Below, piece by piece: positions 1 through 6,059 of a DNA stretch of 9,592 nucleotides (position 1 is the first letter of the stretch; the number at the start of each line of letters is the position of its first letter). The DNA lies in NCBI GenBank assembly GCA_003150395.1, contig QAMI01000026.1:80330-89921 (forward strand), written 5' to 3'. Position numbers and translations under genes: made by a program. The DNA is from Candidatus Gastranaerophilales bacterium. Lineage in GTDB: Bacteria; Cyanobacteriota; Vampirovibrionia; Gastranaerophilales; Gastranaerophilaceae. A model generated the notes under the pieces. The model was not told the origin of the DNA and ran no database searches. It saw nothing but the letters and a program-made list of their open reading frames with translations.

Positions 1-20
1 AATTATACACAAAAATGTTT

Positions 21-32
21 TTTTGCTAAAAT
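21..32 (+). promoter_or_regulatory. Putative extended -10 promoter of the GT9 gene
   Basis: TGCTAAAAT (24-32) fits an extended -10 element (TGn + TAAAAT). No good -35 is visible in the few bases left at the window edge. The predicted transcription start would lie around 38-40, only a few bases before the ATG at 42, and no Shine-Dalgarno sequence is present, so the mRNA may be nearly leaderless. This is inference from motif match alone. Confidence 0.35.
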
Positions 33-41
33 AATAATGTT

Positions 42-1037
42 ATGAAAAATGATTTTAAAAATATTCTTGCAATAAATTTTGGCGGAATCGGTGATGAAAT
101 ATTTTTCTTGCCAACGCTTATTTCATTAAAAAAAGAGTTTCCTAATTCTAAAATTACACTTGCACTTGAGCCGCGGAGCAAATCTGTAAAAGATTTGACA
201 GATATTATAGACGATTTGTTTTTGATTGATATTAAAGGCAAGAACAAATACTTTGAACTCTTAAAACTTGTCGCCCTGGCGCGCAAAGGCAAGTTTGATA
301 TGGTAATTTCGTCAGGCGGAAACAAGCTTATCAGCCTTTTGCTTTTCATGACAGGGATTAAAGAGCGCTACGGTTATGACACAGGGAATTTGAGCAGAAA
401 ACTTTTGACAAAAGCAATCCAGCTTAATAAAAATCAATATGCGTGCAATATGTATCATGATTTGGTTTCTGGAATAACTGAAATCAAAACTGCATTGCCG
501 GAAATTAATGTTGAACCACAGGAAAAAATCCAGAATTCTGTTTTAATCCATCCGGGCGTTAGCAAAATGAGTGTTCAAAAAGGTATGATTAAAACTATCC
601 CTGCAGAGGTTTGGGCTGAAACAATTGACTTGCTTCTTGAACGAGGCAAACACGTTATGCTTGCAGGCGGGCCGGACGATGCTGAAGTTATTAAAGAGAT
701 TTTGAACAGTGTGAAACCTTCACTGAATTTTGAAAATCTTTACGGGCAGACAAGAAGCCTTAAAGACCTTGCTGTTTTAATAGGCAAAGCTGAAAAGTTT
801 ATATGTTCAGATTCGGCGCCTTTGCATGTTGCGGTTGCGATGAAGACAAAAACTTATGTGATTTTCGGGCCTACGGACGATAGAAAACTTATTCCGCAAT
901 CCGAACTTGTAACAGCAATTAAGGCAAATGACAAATGTCCGATAAAACCTTGTCTTTGGGAGCATCGTCAGACAACCTGCGGCAAGCTTGACTGTTTGAA
1001 AATTTCAGCCGGCGATATTGTTGCCAGAGTTATTTAG
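42..1037 (+). CDS. Glycosyltransferase family 9 (ADP-heptose:LPS heptosyltransferase-like)
   Basis: A 331-aa GT9-family protein, the family that transfers heptose or related sugars from an ADP-activated donor onto lipopolysaccharide core at the inner face of the cytoplasmic membrane. The N-terminal Rossmann half opens with GGIGDEIFFLPTL (residues 14-26), the usual glycine/GD motif followed by tP.l..Lk. The C-terminal donor-binding half contains the HPGVSK segment (170-175), MLAGGPDD (206-213), the diagnostic DSAPLH (257-262) and FGPTD (275-279). Four cysteines near the C-terminus (C299, C304, C313, C318) match the Cys-rich tail seen in many GT9 members. Length is normal. The ATG has no Shine-Dalgarno sequence; an upstream ATG at 37 hits a stop two codons on. 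The acceptor cannot be told from sequence. The 3' end overlaps the convergent pilin-like gene by 8 bp. It implies a diderm envelope. Confidence 0.88.
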   Translation: MKNDFKNILAINFGGIGDEIFFLPTLISLKKEFPNSKITLALEPRSKSVKDLTDIIDDLFLIDIKGKNKYFELLKLVALARKGKFDMVISSGGNKLISLLLFMTGIKERYGYDTGNLSRKLLTKAIQLNKNQYACNMYHDLVSGITEIKTALPEINVEPQEKIQNSVLIHPGVSKMSVQKGMIKTIPAEVWAETIDLLLERGKHVMLAGGPDDAEVIKEILNSVKPSLNFENLYGQTRSLKDLAVLIGKAEKFICSDSAPLHVAVAMKTKTYVIFGPTDDRKLIPQSELVTAIKANDKCPIKPCLWEHRQTTCGKLDCLKISAGDIVARVI

Positions 1038-1737
1038 GAAGGTTTTTAAAATAGTCTTTCTCTGTCAGTGCTTTGTGAGTGCAGCCTGCGCCATTCATTT
1101 TGTTTGTTGACGTTGCAGAACAGTACTCATCATCATAGTATGTTGTCCCGCTTAGCCCCATTGGAAGCAATTTCCCCTTGTCATCTATCTGAAACATAAA
1201 AAGGTCATGCCCAAAACGGTTTGGGTTTTTGTTGTAACCGTTTACATCTACTGAGATGTATAGCGGACCATTTTTTATGTTTTCCAATAAGATAAGGCTC
1301 CCATCATTAAGAACAAACTGACCATCGTCAAAATATTTTAAATTTATATTTTGTGTCTTATTGAAATTTTTATATAACGTAGAGGTTCCTTCTGCAGAGT
1401 CGCCATAGTTTTTAATACATGCTTTATCAACCGTGGAAGTGCCATTTGATCCAGACGATCCATAGGCACAATCTCTTGCTGATTTGAGGTATTTTAGTAG
1501 TATCGGTTTAAGCGTCCAGCCGGCAACCTCCCCGTGTTTAATTCTTTCTCCGGTTTCGGCCTGATACATGTCAAGCGCCTGGCTGATAACAGAATATGAG
1601 CGTTTTAAGCCAGCTTCAAGTTGTTTATTGCGGCTATTGTTGATAACGGCCGGCAAAGTCATGGCGGCAACAATTCCTGTTATACCTAAAGTTATAAGCA
1701 CTTCAGCCATTGTAAAACCACATACAAATTTGAACAT
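1030..1737 (-). CDS. Prepilin-like (type II/IV pseudopilin) secreted protein
   Basis: A 235-aa protein with a textbook class III (prepilin) signal. The leader MFKFVCG is followed by FTMAEVLITLGITGIVAAM, so a PilD-type peptidase should cut after G7, leaving Phe at +1 and Glu at +5 (E12). Residues 8-30 form the hydrophobic helix that anchors pilins in the inner membrane or packs the fibre core. The C-terminal globular part is not recognisable by name. It holds four cysteines (DCAYG, KACIK, EYC, AGCTH) that could form disulphides, and a VDVNG...PNRFGHDLFMFQI segment that I recall as recurrent in the many pseudopilin-like proteins of gut Melainabacteria. A good Shine-Dalgarno (AGGAG, 9 nt before the ATG) and a near-consensus promoter lie upstream. 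It is transcribed away from the HTH regulator. No pilus-assembly gene is nearby, so role and cargo are unknown. Confidence 0.85.
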   Translation of the reverse strand: MFKFVCGFTMAEVLITLGITGIVAAMTLPAVINNSRNKQLEAGLKRSYSVISQALDMYQAETGERIKHGEVAGWTLKPILLKYLKSARDCAYGSSGSNGTSTVDKACIKNYGDSAEGTSTLYKNFNKTQNINLKYFDDGQFVLNDGSLILLENIKNGPLYISVDVNGYNKNPNRFGHDLFMFQIDDKGKLLPMGLSGTTYYDDEYCSATSTNKMNGAGCTHKALTEKDYFKNLPK

Positions 1738-1751
1738 ATTCTTATCTCCTT

Positions 1752-1772
1752 TTAATGGTTATTAACTATTAA
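1752..1772. promoter_or_regulatory. Operator-like 21-bp imperfect palindrome
   Basis: The 21 bases centred on 1762 are an inverted repeat with one mismatched pair (TTAATGGTTA / TAACTATTAA around a central T). The half-site TAACTATTA recurs as a direct repeat at 1784-1792, 21 bp (two helical turns) from its copy at 1763-1771, and a variant TTACCATTA sits at 1819-1827 at the HTH start. The palindrome lies just downstream of the predicted pilin transcription start, a classic repressor position. The natural candidate for binding it is the adjacent HTH protein; that link is inference. Confidence 0.5.
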
Positions 1773-1779
1773 TTACATG

Positions 1780-1808
1780 ATAATAACTATTAGAAACGGA
1801 TTTGTCAA
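1780..1808 (-). promoter_or_regulatory. Sigma-70-type promoter of the pilin-like gene
   Basis: On the minus strand, a perfect -35 TTGACA (1808-1803) is followed by a 17-bp spacer and a -10 TATTAT (1785-1780). This is the best promoter match in the window. Predicted start is about 1773, giving a ~35-nt leader with the AGGAG ribosome site. One copy of the TAACTATTA repeat (1784-1792) overlaps its -10 and spacer. Confidence 0.7.
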
Positions 1809-1819
1809 TAGTATATACT
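1791..1819 (+). promoter_or_regulatory. Putative promoter of the HTH regulator, near-leaderless
   Basis: TAGAAA (1791-1796), a 17-bp spacer and TATACT (1814-1819, one base off consensus). The predicted start is near 1826, about 4 nt before the ATG at 1830, and there is no Shine-Dalgarno sequence. It overlaps the divergent pilin promoter almost completely, so the two would compete for RNA polymerase. Confidence 0.45.
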
Positions 1820-1829
1820 TACCATTAAT

Positions 1830-2054
1830 ATGGAAAAAAATTTTGAACTTGAAAAAAGATTTGGCGCAAAACTTGCATATGTTCGCAAGGCAAAGAAGCT
1901 TTCTCAAATGAAACTTGCTGAAATTGTTAATATGAATTTTAATTACATCGGTCAAATTGAGCGCGGAGAAGCCAATGTCACCATTAAAACAATGAAAATG
2001 CTTGCAGATGCGCTTGATGTCGAAGTCAAAACTTTATTTGACTTTTCATTTTAA
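1830..2054 (+). CDS. Small XRE-family helix-turn-helix regulator
   Basis: A 74-aa protein that is essentially one Cro/C1-type (XRE) HTH domain. The helices run from FGAKLAYVRKAKKLSQMKLAEIVNMN to the recognition helix around NYIGQIERGE, followed by the usual TIKTMKMLADALDVEVKTLFDF ending. Family knowledge says such single-domain proteins bind palindromic operators as dimers and often repress their own promoter. The ATG at 1830 has no ribosome-binding site and lies a few bases after a predicted transcription start, resembling the leaderless cI message of lambda. The gene diverges from the pilin-like gene, and repeated TAACTATTA motifs lie between them, so it probably controls one or both. It lacks any sensor or dimerisation domain. 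Phage or plasmid remnants are not seen nearby. The domain call is secure; the target is inferred. Confidence 0.85.
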   Translation: MEKNFELEKRFGAKLAYVRKAKKLSQMKLAEIVNMNFNYIGQIERGEANVTIKTMKMLADALDVEVKTLFDFSF

Positions 2055-2060
2055 TAATTC

Positions 2061-2089
2061 TTGCAAATCTACATTTTTTGTATTATTTT
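2061..2089 (+). promoter_or_regulatory. Putative promoter of the 124-aa hypothetical gene
   Basis: TTGCAA (2061-2066), 17 bp, then TATTTT (2084-2089); an overlapping TATTAT (2081-2086) is a better -10 but with a 14-bp spacer. Both are weak to moderate matches. The position just after the HTH gene and 33-40 bp before the next ATG is suitable for independent transcription. Confidence 0.35.
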
Positions 2090-2121
2090 AGTCTAGTACC
2101 CCAAAACGAAAGGAAAATATT

Positions 2122-2496
2122 ATGCAAACCCCAGTTGTTAATCAAATTGGAACTTCGTCTTTTACAGCTTATAAACCTGGATTTGATATGCCAAGGAAAA
2201 TGTATGCTGAAATTCTTGAAACTCCTGCAGTAAAAAAGTTCGGGAAGGAGTATAATGCAACATTAAATAAAGTAACTTTTTTTAGTAGAGAAAATCAGAC
2301 CGTAGAAAAATTAGCGTTACATGTTGATGATATTAAGCCTAAAAATTTTCTCATTAAAATAAGAGACTTCTTCGCTAACAAAAAGTATGATACTGTTCAG
2401 CTTAGAACAAATGCTGTAAATGATGATGAATTTGTTAAAGAAATCGCAAAGGCTGCACCTGACACTTTGTCAAAACTTCAAACTATAAAATTTTAA
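2122..2496 (+). CDS. Hypothetical protein, 124 aa
   Basis: I do not recognise this protein. It is 124 aa, soluble-looking, with no signal peptide and no transmembrane segment. The N-terminus (NQIGTSSFTAYKPGFDM) is polar and aromatic. The middle is basic (KKFGKEYN, IKPKNFLIKIRDFFANKK), and the C-terminus (DDEFVKEIAKAAPDTLSKL) is probably helical. A good Shine-Dalgarno, AAAGGA (2109-2114), sits 7 nt before the ATG, and a perfect terminator begins at the stop codon, so it is very likely a real single-gene transcript. It follows the HTH regulator by 67 bp but seems to have its own promoter. In composition it resembles the many short lineage-specific proteins of gut Melainabacteria, though I cannot name a family. 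Function unknown. Confidence 0.65.
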   Translation: MQTPVVNQIGTSSFTAYKPGFDMPRKMYAEILETPAVKKFGKEYNATLNKVTFFSRENQTVEKLALHVDDIKPKNFLIKIRDFFANKKYDTVQLRTNAVNDDEFVKEIAKAAPDTLSKLQTIKF

Positions 2497-2529
2497 AAAA
2501 ATAAGCCTTCTATTGAAGGCTTATTTTTT
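2496..2529. terminator. Bidirectional intrinsic terminator
   Basis: A perfect 15-bp stem (2496-2510 with 2515-2529, core AAGCCTTC/GAAGGCTT) and loop TATT. It is flanked by A-runs on the left and T-runs on the right, so it works on both strands. It ends the 124-aa gene (+) and the nrtR-like/secG/tcdA/SDR operon (-), overlapping both stop codons. Confidence 0.92.
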
Positions 2530-3229
2530 AAATTCCTACACTTAAACCTGCGCAAAGGTTTATGCCCTGTCCGGTTATGCCCTTTGCGTCTTCCGAAATC
2601 AGATATTTTACAAGCTTAGCAACTTCTCTGGGTTCTACAAATCGTCTTTGTGGAATGCATTCCACAATTTCATCCTTTGAAAATTCACTCTCTTCAATTG
2701 AATTTATCCCTAATTCGGTATCAACCCAGCCCGGGTTGATTGTGTTTACTGTAATATTAAATTCCGCAAGCTCAAGTGCCAAAGCCTTTGTTAATCCAAG
2801 AAGTCCGGCTTTTGATGCAGAATAAAGGCTAGCGTTGGCTTCTCCCATAACTCCGGAAATCGAGCCGATGTTCACAATACGCCCGAATTTTTCAGCCTTC
2901 ATGTATCCGACAGCACACGAAATCAAATACGCAGGTGCCATCAGGTTAATTTTATGAATTCTTTCAATTTCATCTGGTCTCATATTGTCAATTGCACCGT
3001 AAATGTACTCGCCGGCGTTGTTTACAAGAACATCAATCTCATTTTTTTTTATGAAATCTCCCAAAACTTCTGGATTTTTTGAAAGGTCGCAAACGCAGTA
3101 ATCTTTTGCCCCGATTGATTTTAAGGCTTCTGCATTTCTAGCTGAAACAAAGAGGTTTCCGTAAGATTTAAGTTCTTGGGCAATTGCGCGTCCTATTCCT
3201 TTTGATGCTCCGGTAACAAGAATGTTCAA
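2528..3229 (-). CDS. SDR-family oxidoreductase (FabG-like), TTG start
   Basis: A 233-aa classical short-chain dehydrogenase/reductase, a cytoplasmic NAD(P)H-dependent oxidoreductase. Seen in order: nucleotide-binding TGASKGIG (6-13), NNAG (70-73), and catalytic tetrad N95, S123 (in NIGSISG), Y136 and K140 (YSASK). The C-terminus GITGQGINLCAGLS resembles the FabG ending. It is closest in style to 3-oxoacyl-ACP reductase-like SDRs, but substrate cannot be assigned. The start is chosen as TTG at 3229, whose last two bases overlap the tcdA stop (TTGA), with AAGGG 8 nt upstream. This puts the first residue directly on the Rossmann beta strand (NILVTG). A longer reading from 3394 would run over 160 bp through tcdA in another frame with non-SDR sequence and is rejected. 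It is the last gene of the operon and translationally coupled to tcdA. Confidence 0.9.
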   Translation of the reverse strand: MNILVTGASKGIGRAIAQELKSYGNLFVSARNAEALKSIGAKDYCVCDLSKNPEVLGDFIKKNEIDVLVNNAGEYIYGAIDNMRPDEIERIHKINLMAPAYLISCAVGYMKAEKFGRIVNIGSISGVMGEANASLYSASKAGLLGLTKALALELAEFNITVNTINPGWVDTELGINSIEESEFSKDEIVECIPQRRFVEPREVAKLVKYLISEDAKGITGQGINLCAGLSVGI

Positions 3230-3987
3230 AGTTTTACCCTTTCTGAAATAATTTTCTGTACAATATATGATGCCATGAAAATTCCAGCACAGCTTGCAAC
3301 AAACGGTGTTGATGCCGGTGTAATTTTTGTAAATTCTAGCTTTTCGCCTGATTTTGTTTCTATCCTTTCTTTTGAAGAAATTTTTTCGCGGCAAAAAGGC
3401 TTTTCTCGGCTTGCGACTACCGTAATCCCGTTTTCAATTCCGAGTTTTTTAAGCTGGTATATGCAGTTTGAAACAAAAGGTGTGTTTTTGTTTTCAATTT
3501 CTGAAATATCTGAAATATAAAGTTTTGTCGGGTCAATTCTGTTTCCGGCGCCCATGGAACTTATGACCGAAATCCCTTTTTTTACGCAGGTTTCAAGCAA
3601 TGTTATTTTTGAACGAAGCGTGTCAATTGCGTCTGCTGCAAAGTCTATTTTGTCATTTAAAATATCATCGGCGCCTGTGTAAAAATCGTCAATTACATTT
3701 AGTTTTATATCCGGATTAATATCCTTTAGGCGGGTTTCGAAAAGTTTTGCCTTGTTTTGACCGACTGTCGAATGCAGTGCAACAATCTGACGGTTAATAT
3801 TTGAAATTGAAACTTTATCAAAGTCAATAATTGTCAGTCTGCCAATGCCGGCTCTTGCAAGACTTTCCGCACAAAAACCGCCCACGCCGCCAAGTCCAAA
3901 GACTGCAACGTGTGCGTTTTTTAAAATATTTTGTGCATCAATTCCCCAAAAAAGTTCGTTTCTGGAGAACAATTCAGCTTCACTCAT
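3226..3987 (-). CDS. tcdA: tRNA threonylcarbamoyladenosine dehydratase (TcdA/CsdL)
   Basis: A 253-aa ThiF/E1-like enzyme. TcdA uses ATP to dehydrate the t6A at position 37 of ANN-decoding tRNAs into cyclic t6A (ct6A), a cytoplasmic modification that improves decoding. Visible motifs: GLGGVGG (31-37), the ATP-binding glycine loop; DFD (55-57); NRQ (65-67), typical of the family; the DAID segment (119-122); and SMGAGNRIDP (144-153), which separates TcdA from ThiF and MoeB. Length fits the family. It lacks the paired CxxC zinc motifs of MoeB/ThiF, as expected. The ATG has a short ribosome site, GGAAG, 6 nt upstream. The gene begins 17 bp after secG and overlaps the SDR start, so it is in the same operon. 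No csdA/csdE partner is in the window. Confidence 0.9.
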   Translation of the reverse strand: MSEAELFSRNELFWGIDAQNILKNAHVAVFGLGGVGGFCAESLARAGIGRLTIIDFDKVSISNINRQIVALHSTVGQNKAKLFETRLKDINPDIKLNVIDDFYTGADDILNDKIDFAADAIDTLRSKITLLETCVKKGISVISSMGAGNRIDPTKLYISDISEIENKNTPFVSNCIYQLKKLGIENGITVVASREKPFCREKISSKERIETKSGEKLEFTKITPASTPFVASCAGIFMASYIVQKIISERVKL

Positions 3988-4004
3988 AACACGCTTCCGT
4001 GAGT

Positions 4005-4229
4005 TTACTTAATTATGCCGTAGCCAAGCAAAAATGTGCAGAGAATAAATATTCCGGCAATAATTCCGGTAATTTTGTTCAAGCCTTTTTCTGCACTTTT
4101 TTGGGAGCTGAAGATTTGTGATGCCCCGCCCATTCCCGCGATGCCGTCACCTTTTGGTGAGTGAAGCAGGATTAAAACTATTAAAAGCAGTGCAGATATG
4201 ATTTGGATAGTCCAAATAAATGTAACCAT
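4005..4229 (-). CDS. secG: Preprotein translocase subunit SecG
   Basis: A 74-aa integral membrane protein, the small subunit of the SecYEG channel that assists SecA-driven export. Two hydrophobic helices (about 4-22 and 52-72) flank the conserved cytoplasmic loop LLHSPKGDGIAGMGG...SSQKSAEKGLNKIT. The HSPKGDG and KSAE..LN wording is the cyanobacterial form of SecG, useful for placing the organism. The AGGAG ribosome site lies inside the last codons of the upstream Nudix gene, about 11 nt before the ATG, and only 2 bp separate the genes, so they are co-transcribed. Length is normal. Confidence 0.93.
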   Translation of the reverse strand: MVTFIWTIQIISALLLIVLILLHSPKGDGIAGMGGASQIFSSQKSAEKGLNKITGIIAGIFILCTFLLGYGIIK

Positions 4230-4231
4230 TT

Positions 4232-4939
4232 TTATTTTTTCTCCTTTTTATTTGAAATAAAATGTGCACGTTTTGAATTTAGTTTAATATTTTCAAACGT
4301 GTATAAACGGGCGGGTCTTTTAGAAGAGGATTTTGTGTATTCATCAAGTTCAATAAGACCGTCTGTGCAGAGCGCCTTTTTGCGGAAATTACGTTTATCA
4401 AGTTTTTTGTCCATGATAAGTTCATAAGCTTTCTGCATTTCCGTCAGGGTAAATTTTTCGTTTAATAACTGATAAGCAACCGGACAAATTTCTAATCTTT
4501 CGCGGGTGCGTTTTAGAGAATATTCAATAATTTCTTTATGGTCGAAAGCCAGCGGCGGCATGTCTGAAACTTTGTGCCAGCCGAGTTCCGGAGTTGAAAC
4601 AATCTGGATATCTTCTGATCTTACAAGCGCAAAATAAGCACAGGTAATTACGCGTGCGTTCGGGTGGCGGAGCGGATCTCCGAATGTATAAAGCTGTTCA
4701 AGATAGATATTATCTACATTTGTACGCTCTTTCAATACTCGAAGCGCGGCCTGATCAAGGTTTTCAGATAATCTTACGTATCCTCCGGGGATTGCCCATT
4801 TGTCTTTAAAAGGTTCATTTGTTCTCTTTACAAGAAGAACCTGCAGTGAGCCGTTTTTAATTGTCAGAATTACAACGTCGACTGTAATCTCGTGTGTCTT
4901 TGTCTCATTTAGCATAATTATTTTTACCTTAATTGCCAT
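4232..4939 (-). CDS. NrtR-like Nudix/winged-helix transcriptional regulator
   Basis: A 235-aa two-domain protein. Residues ~18-150 form a Nudix fold (ITVDVVILTIKNG, WAIPGGYV, LEQLYTFGDPLRHPNARV). Residues ~160-218 form the winged helix typical of NrtR regulators (FTLTEMQKAYELIM, LDKRNFRKKAL, SKRPARLYTF). NrtR proteins sense ADP-ribose or related NAD metabolites and repress NAD-linked genes. The Nudix box is degenerate: compared with G-x5-E-x7-REUxEExGU, it keeps G53, E59, R67 and E71 but has V68 for E, R72 for E and N74 for G, so hydrolysis is doubtful and ligand sensing more likely. First gene of a four-gene operon. The annotated ATG has no ribosome site; an internal ATG at 4915 (M9) has AAGG upstream and may be the true start, leaving both domains intact. 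The lysine-rich tail (KKEKK) overlaps the secG ribosome site. Confidence 0.85.
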   Translation of the reverse strand: MAIKVKIIMLNETKTHEITVDVVILTIKNGSLQVLLVKRTNEPFKDKWAIPGGYVRLSENLDQAALRVLKERTNVDNIYLEQLYTFGDPLRHPNARVITCAYFALVRSEDIQIVSTPELGWHKVSDMPPLAFDHKEIIEYSLKRTRERLEICPVAYQLLNEKFTLTEMQKAYELIMDKKLDKRNFRKKALCTDGLIELDEYTKSSSKRPARLYTFENIKLNSKRAHFISNKKEKK

Positions 4940-4968
4940 AATACAATAAACAAAAATTTTTACATAAG

Positions 4969-4987
4969 TTAATAATATAATTATTAA
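4969..4987. promoter_or_regulatory. AT-rich 19-bp palindrome upstream of the Nudix regulator
   Basis: TTAATAAT (4969-4976) and ATTATTAA (4980-4987) form a perfect 8-bp inverted repeat around ATA. It sits in the 132-bp divergent region between the Nudix regulator and the transglycosylase-like gene, 30 bp upstream of the regulator's first ATG. It could be an autoregulatory operator, but such repeats arise easily in AT-rich DNA. Confidence 0.3.
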
Positions 4988-5041
4988 TATTTTTTTACAA
5001 AGCGCTTAGAAAAGTAAATTTTCTCCCACAAATATACTTTA

Positions 5042-5071
5042 TATAATTATAACGGGGAATTTTGGGGAATT
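5042..5071 (+). promoter_or_regulatory. -10 box and ribosome site of the transglycosylase-like gene
   Basis: A consensus TATAAT lies at 5042-5047; the -35 (TTTTCT, 5019-5024) is weak. The predicted start near 5054 gives an ~18-nt leader made almost entirely of two copies of GGGGAATT (5054-5061 and 5064-5071), the second one directly abutting the ATG. The GGGG of the second copy is the likely ribosome contact, though it is not a standard AGGAGG. Confidence 0.5.
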
Positions 5072-6052
5072 ATGTCATATCATTTTGTAGGATTTAATAC
5101 TAATTATATGTACGGATTTGGCGGATGCTGCAGCAGATTTACGCCTTTTGTTCCATACCGTTTTAATTATTTTTATAATCCTTTTGCTGTTTTCAATACG
5201 GCAATGCAGATAATGAATAATGGTTTTGAGTCTGTCTTTAAAACTCCTCAACTAGTGTTTACTCAACCTTTCACTCCAATTATCATGCCATCATGGAACA
5301 GTAATTCAAATCTTCAGAATTATAACAGTCTTTATGACGGAGTTGGGTTTTATTCTCCGCAATCATATTCGTTTGCAAATCCAGGAGTTTATGCAGTACC
5401 TCAGATTACAGCGACTAAAAGATTTGATGATTTAAAAGACCTGGCATACGGTTCGGGAATTGGTAATTCTTACTCTTTTTCTTCTTCGAAAGTTTCGAGT
5501 ACTTCCTATAAACCTTCTTATACAACTTTAAGCGCAAATTATTTAAACAAAGATTTTTTGGCAAAAGTTAAGCAAGTTGCAAAGAATATAAATTGTGATT
5601 ATCAGGATTTGCTTGCAGTAATGAATTCAGAATCAGGTTTGCAGCCGAACAAGTGGAATGGCTCAAAATCTGCTGTAGGACTTATTCAATTTACTGATAT
5701 TGCACTTGCTGATTTAAAAAGGGTTTACGGAATAAATCTGACAAAAGAACAGGTATCTAAAATGTCTGCTATTGAACAGCTTGATTTAGCTGAAAAGTTT
5801 TACAAAATTACAACACAAAAATTCGGCGGCAAAAAATTAAGCGCTGCGGATTTGTATGCTTCAACATATCTTCCTGGCAGAGCTACAAATGAGGTTTTAT
5901 GCCGTAAAGGCGAAAGAAATTCCGATGGAAGTCTAAAAAGTTATTATGAAAGCAACATTGGGCTTGATATAAATGGTGACGGGATGATTACAAAAGAAGA
6001 TTTGAATAAGCGGCTTGCTAAAAAACGCGTGAATTTGGATACTTTTGCGTAG
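5072..6052 (+). CDS. SLT-type lytic transglycosylase-like protein with EF-hand loop
   Basis: A 326-aa protein whose residues ~158-290 resemble a soluble lytic transglycosylase (goose-lysozyme/SLT) domain, which cleaves the MurNAc-GlcNAc bond of peptidoglycan. MNSESGLQP places the catalytic glutamate at E187, followed by AVGLIQFT (201-208), the AxGLmQi-type motif, and a helical remainder (ADLYASTYLPG). Residues 299-310 (DINGDGMITKED) are a canonical calcium loop, D-x-N-x-DG-x-I-x3-D, of the EF-hand/dockerin kind. Residues 1-155 are a low-complexity Phe/Tyr/Asn/Ser-rich region with two adjacent cysteines (C19, C20) and no classical signal peptide, so how it reaches the wall is unclear. It could be a cell-wall remodelling enzyme or a structural-appendage or phage-like hydrolase. 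Transcribed alone, divergent from the Nudix regulator. Confidence 0.75.
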   Translation: MSYHFVGFNTNYMYGFGGCCSRFTPFVPYRFNYFYNPFAVFNTAMQIMNNGFESVFKTPQLVFTQPFTPIIMPSWNSNSNLQNYNSLYDGVGFYSPQSYSFANPGVYAVPQITATKRFDDLKDLAYGSGIGNSYSFSSSKVSSTSYKPSYTTLSANYLNKDFLAKVKQVAKNINCDYQDLLAVMNSESGLQPNKWNGSKSAVGLIQFTDIALADLKRVYGINLTKEQVSKMSAIEQLDLAEKFYKITTQKFGGKKLSAADLYASTYLPGRATNEVLCRKGERNSDGSLKSYYESNIGLDINGDGMITKEDLNKRLAKKRVNLDTFA

Positions 6053-6059
6053 TTGGAGG

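Noticed and set aside
2528..3394. Longer 288-aa reading of the SDR gene starting at 3394
   Set aside because: The extra 55 residues lie inside tcdA in another frame, are basic and unlike SDR sequence; the TTG at 3229 has a ribosome site and begins on the Rossmann strand.
3991..4000. Mini-hairpin CACG-GAAG-CGTG presenting the tcdA ribosome site in its loop
   Set aside because: Only 4 bp and easily formed by chance; not enough to call a regulatory element.
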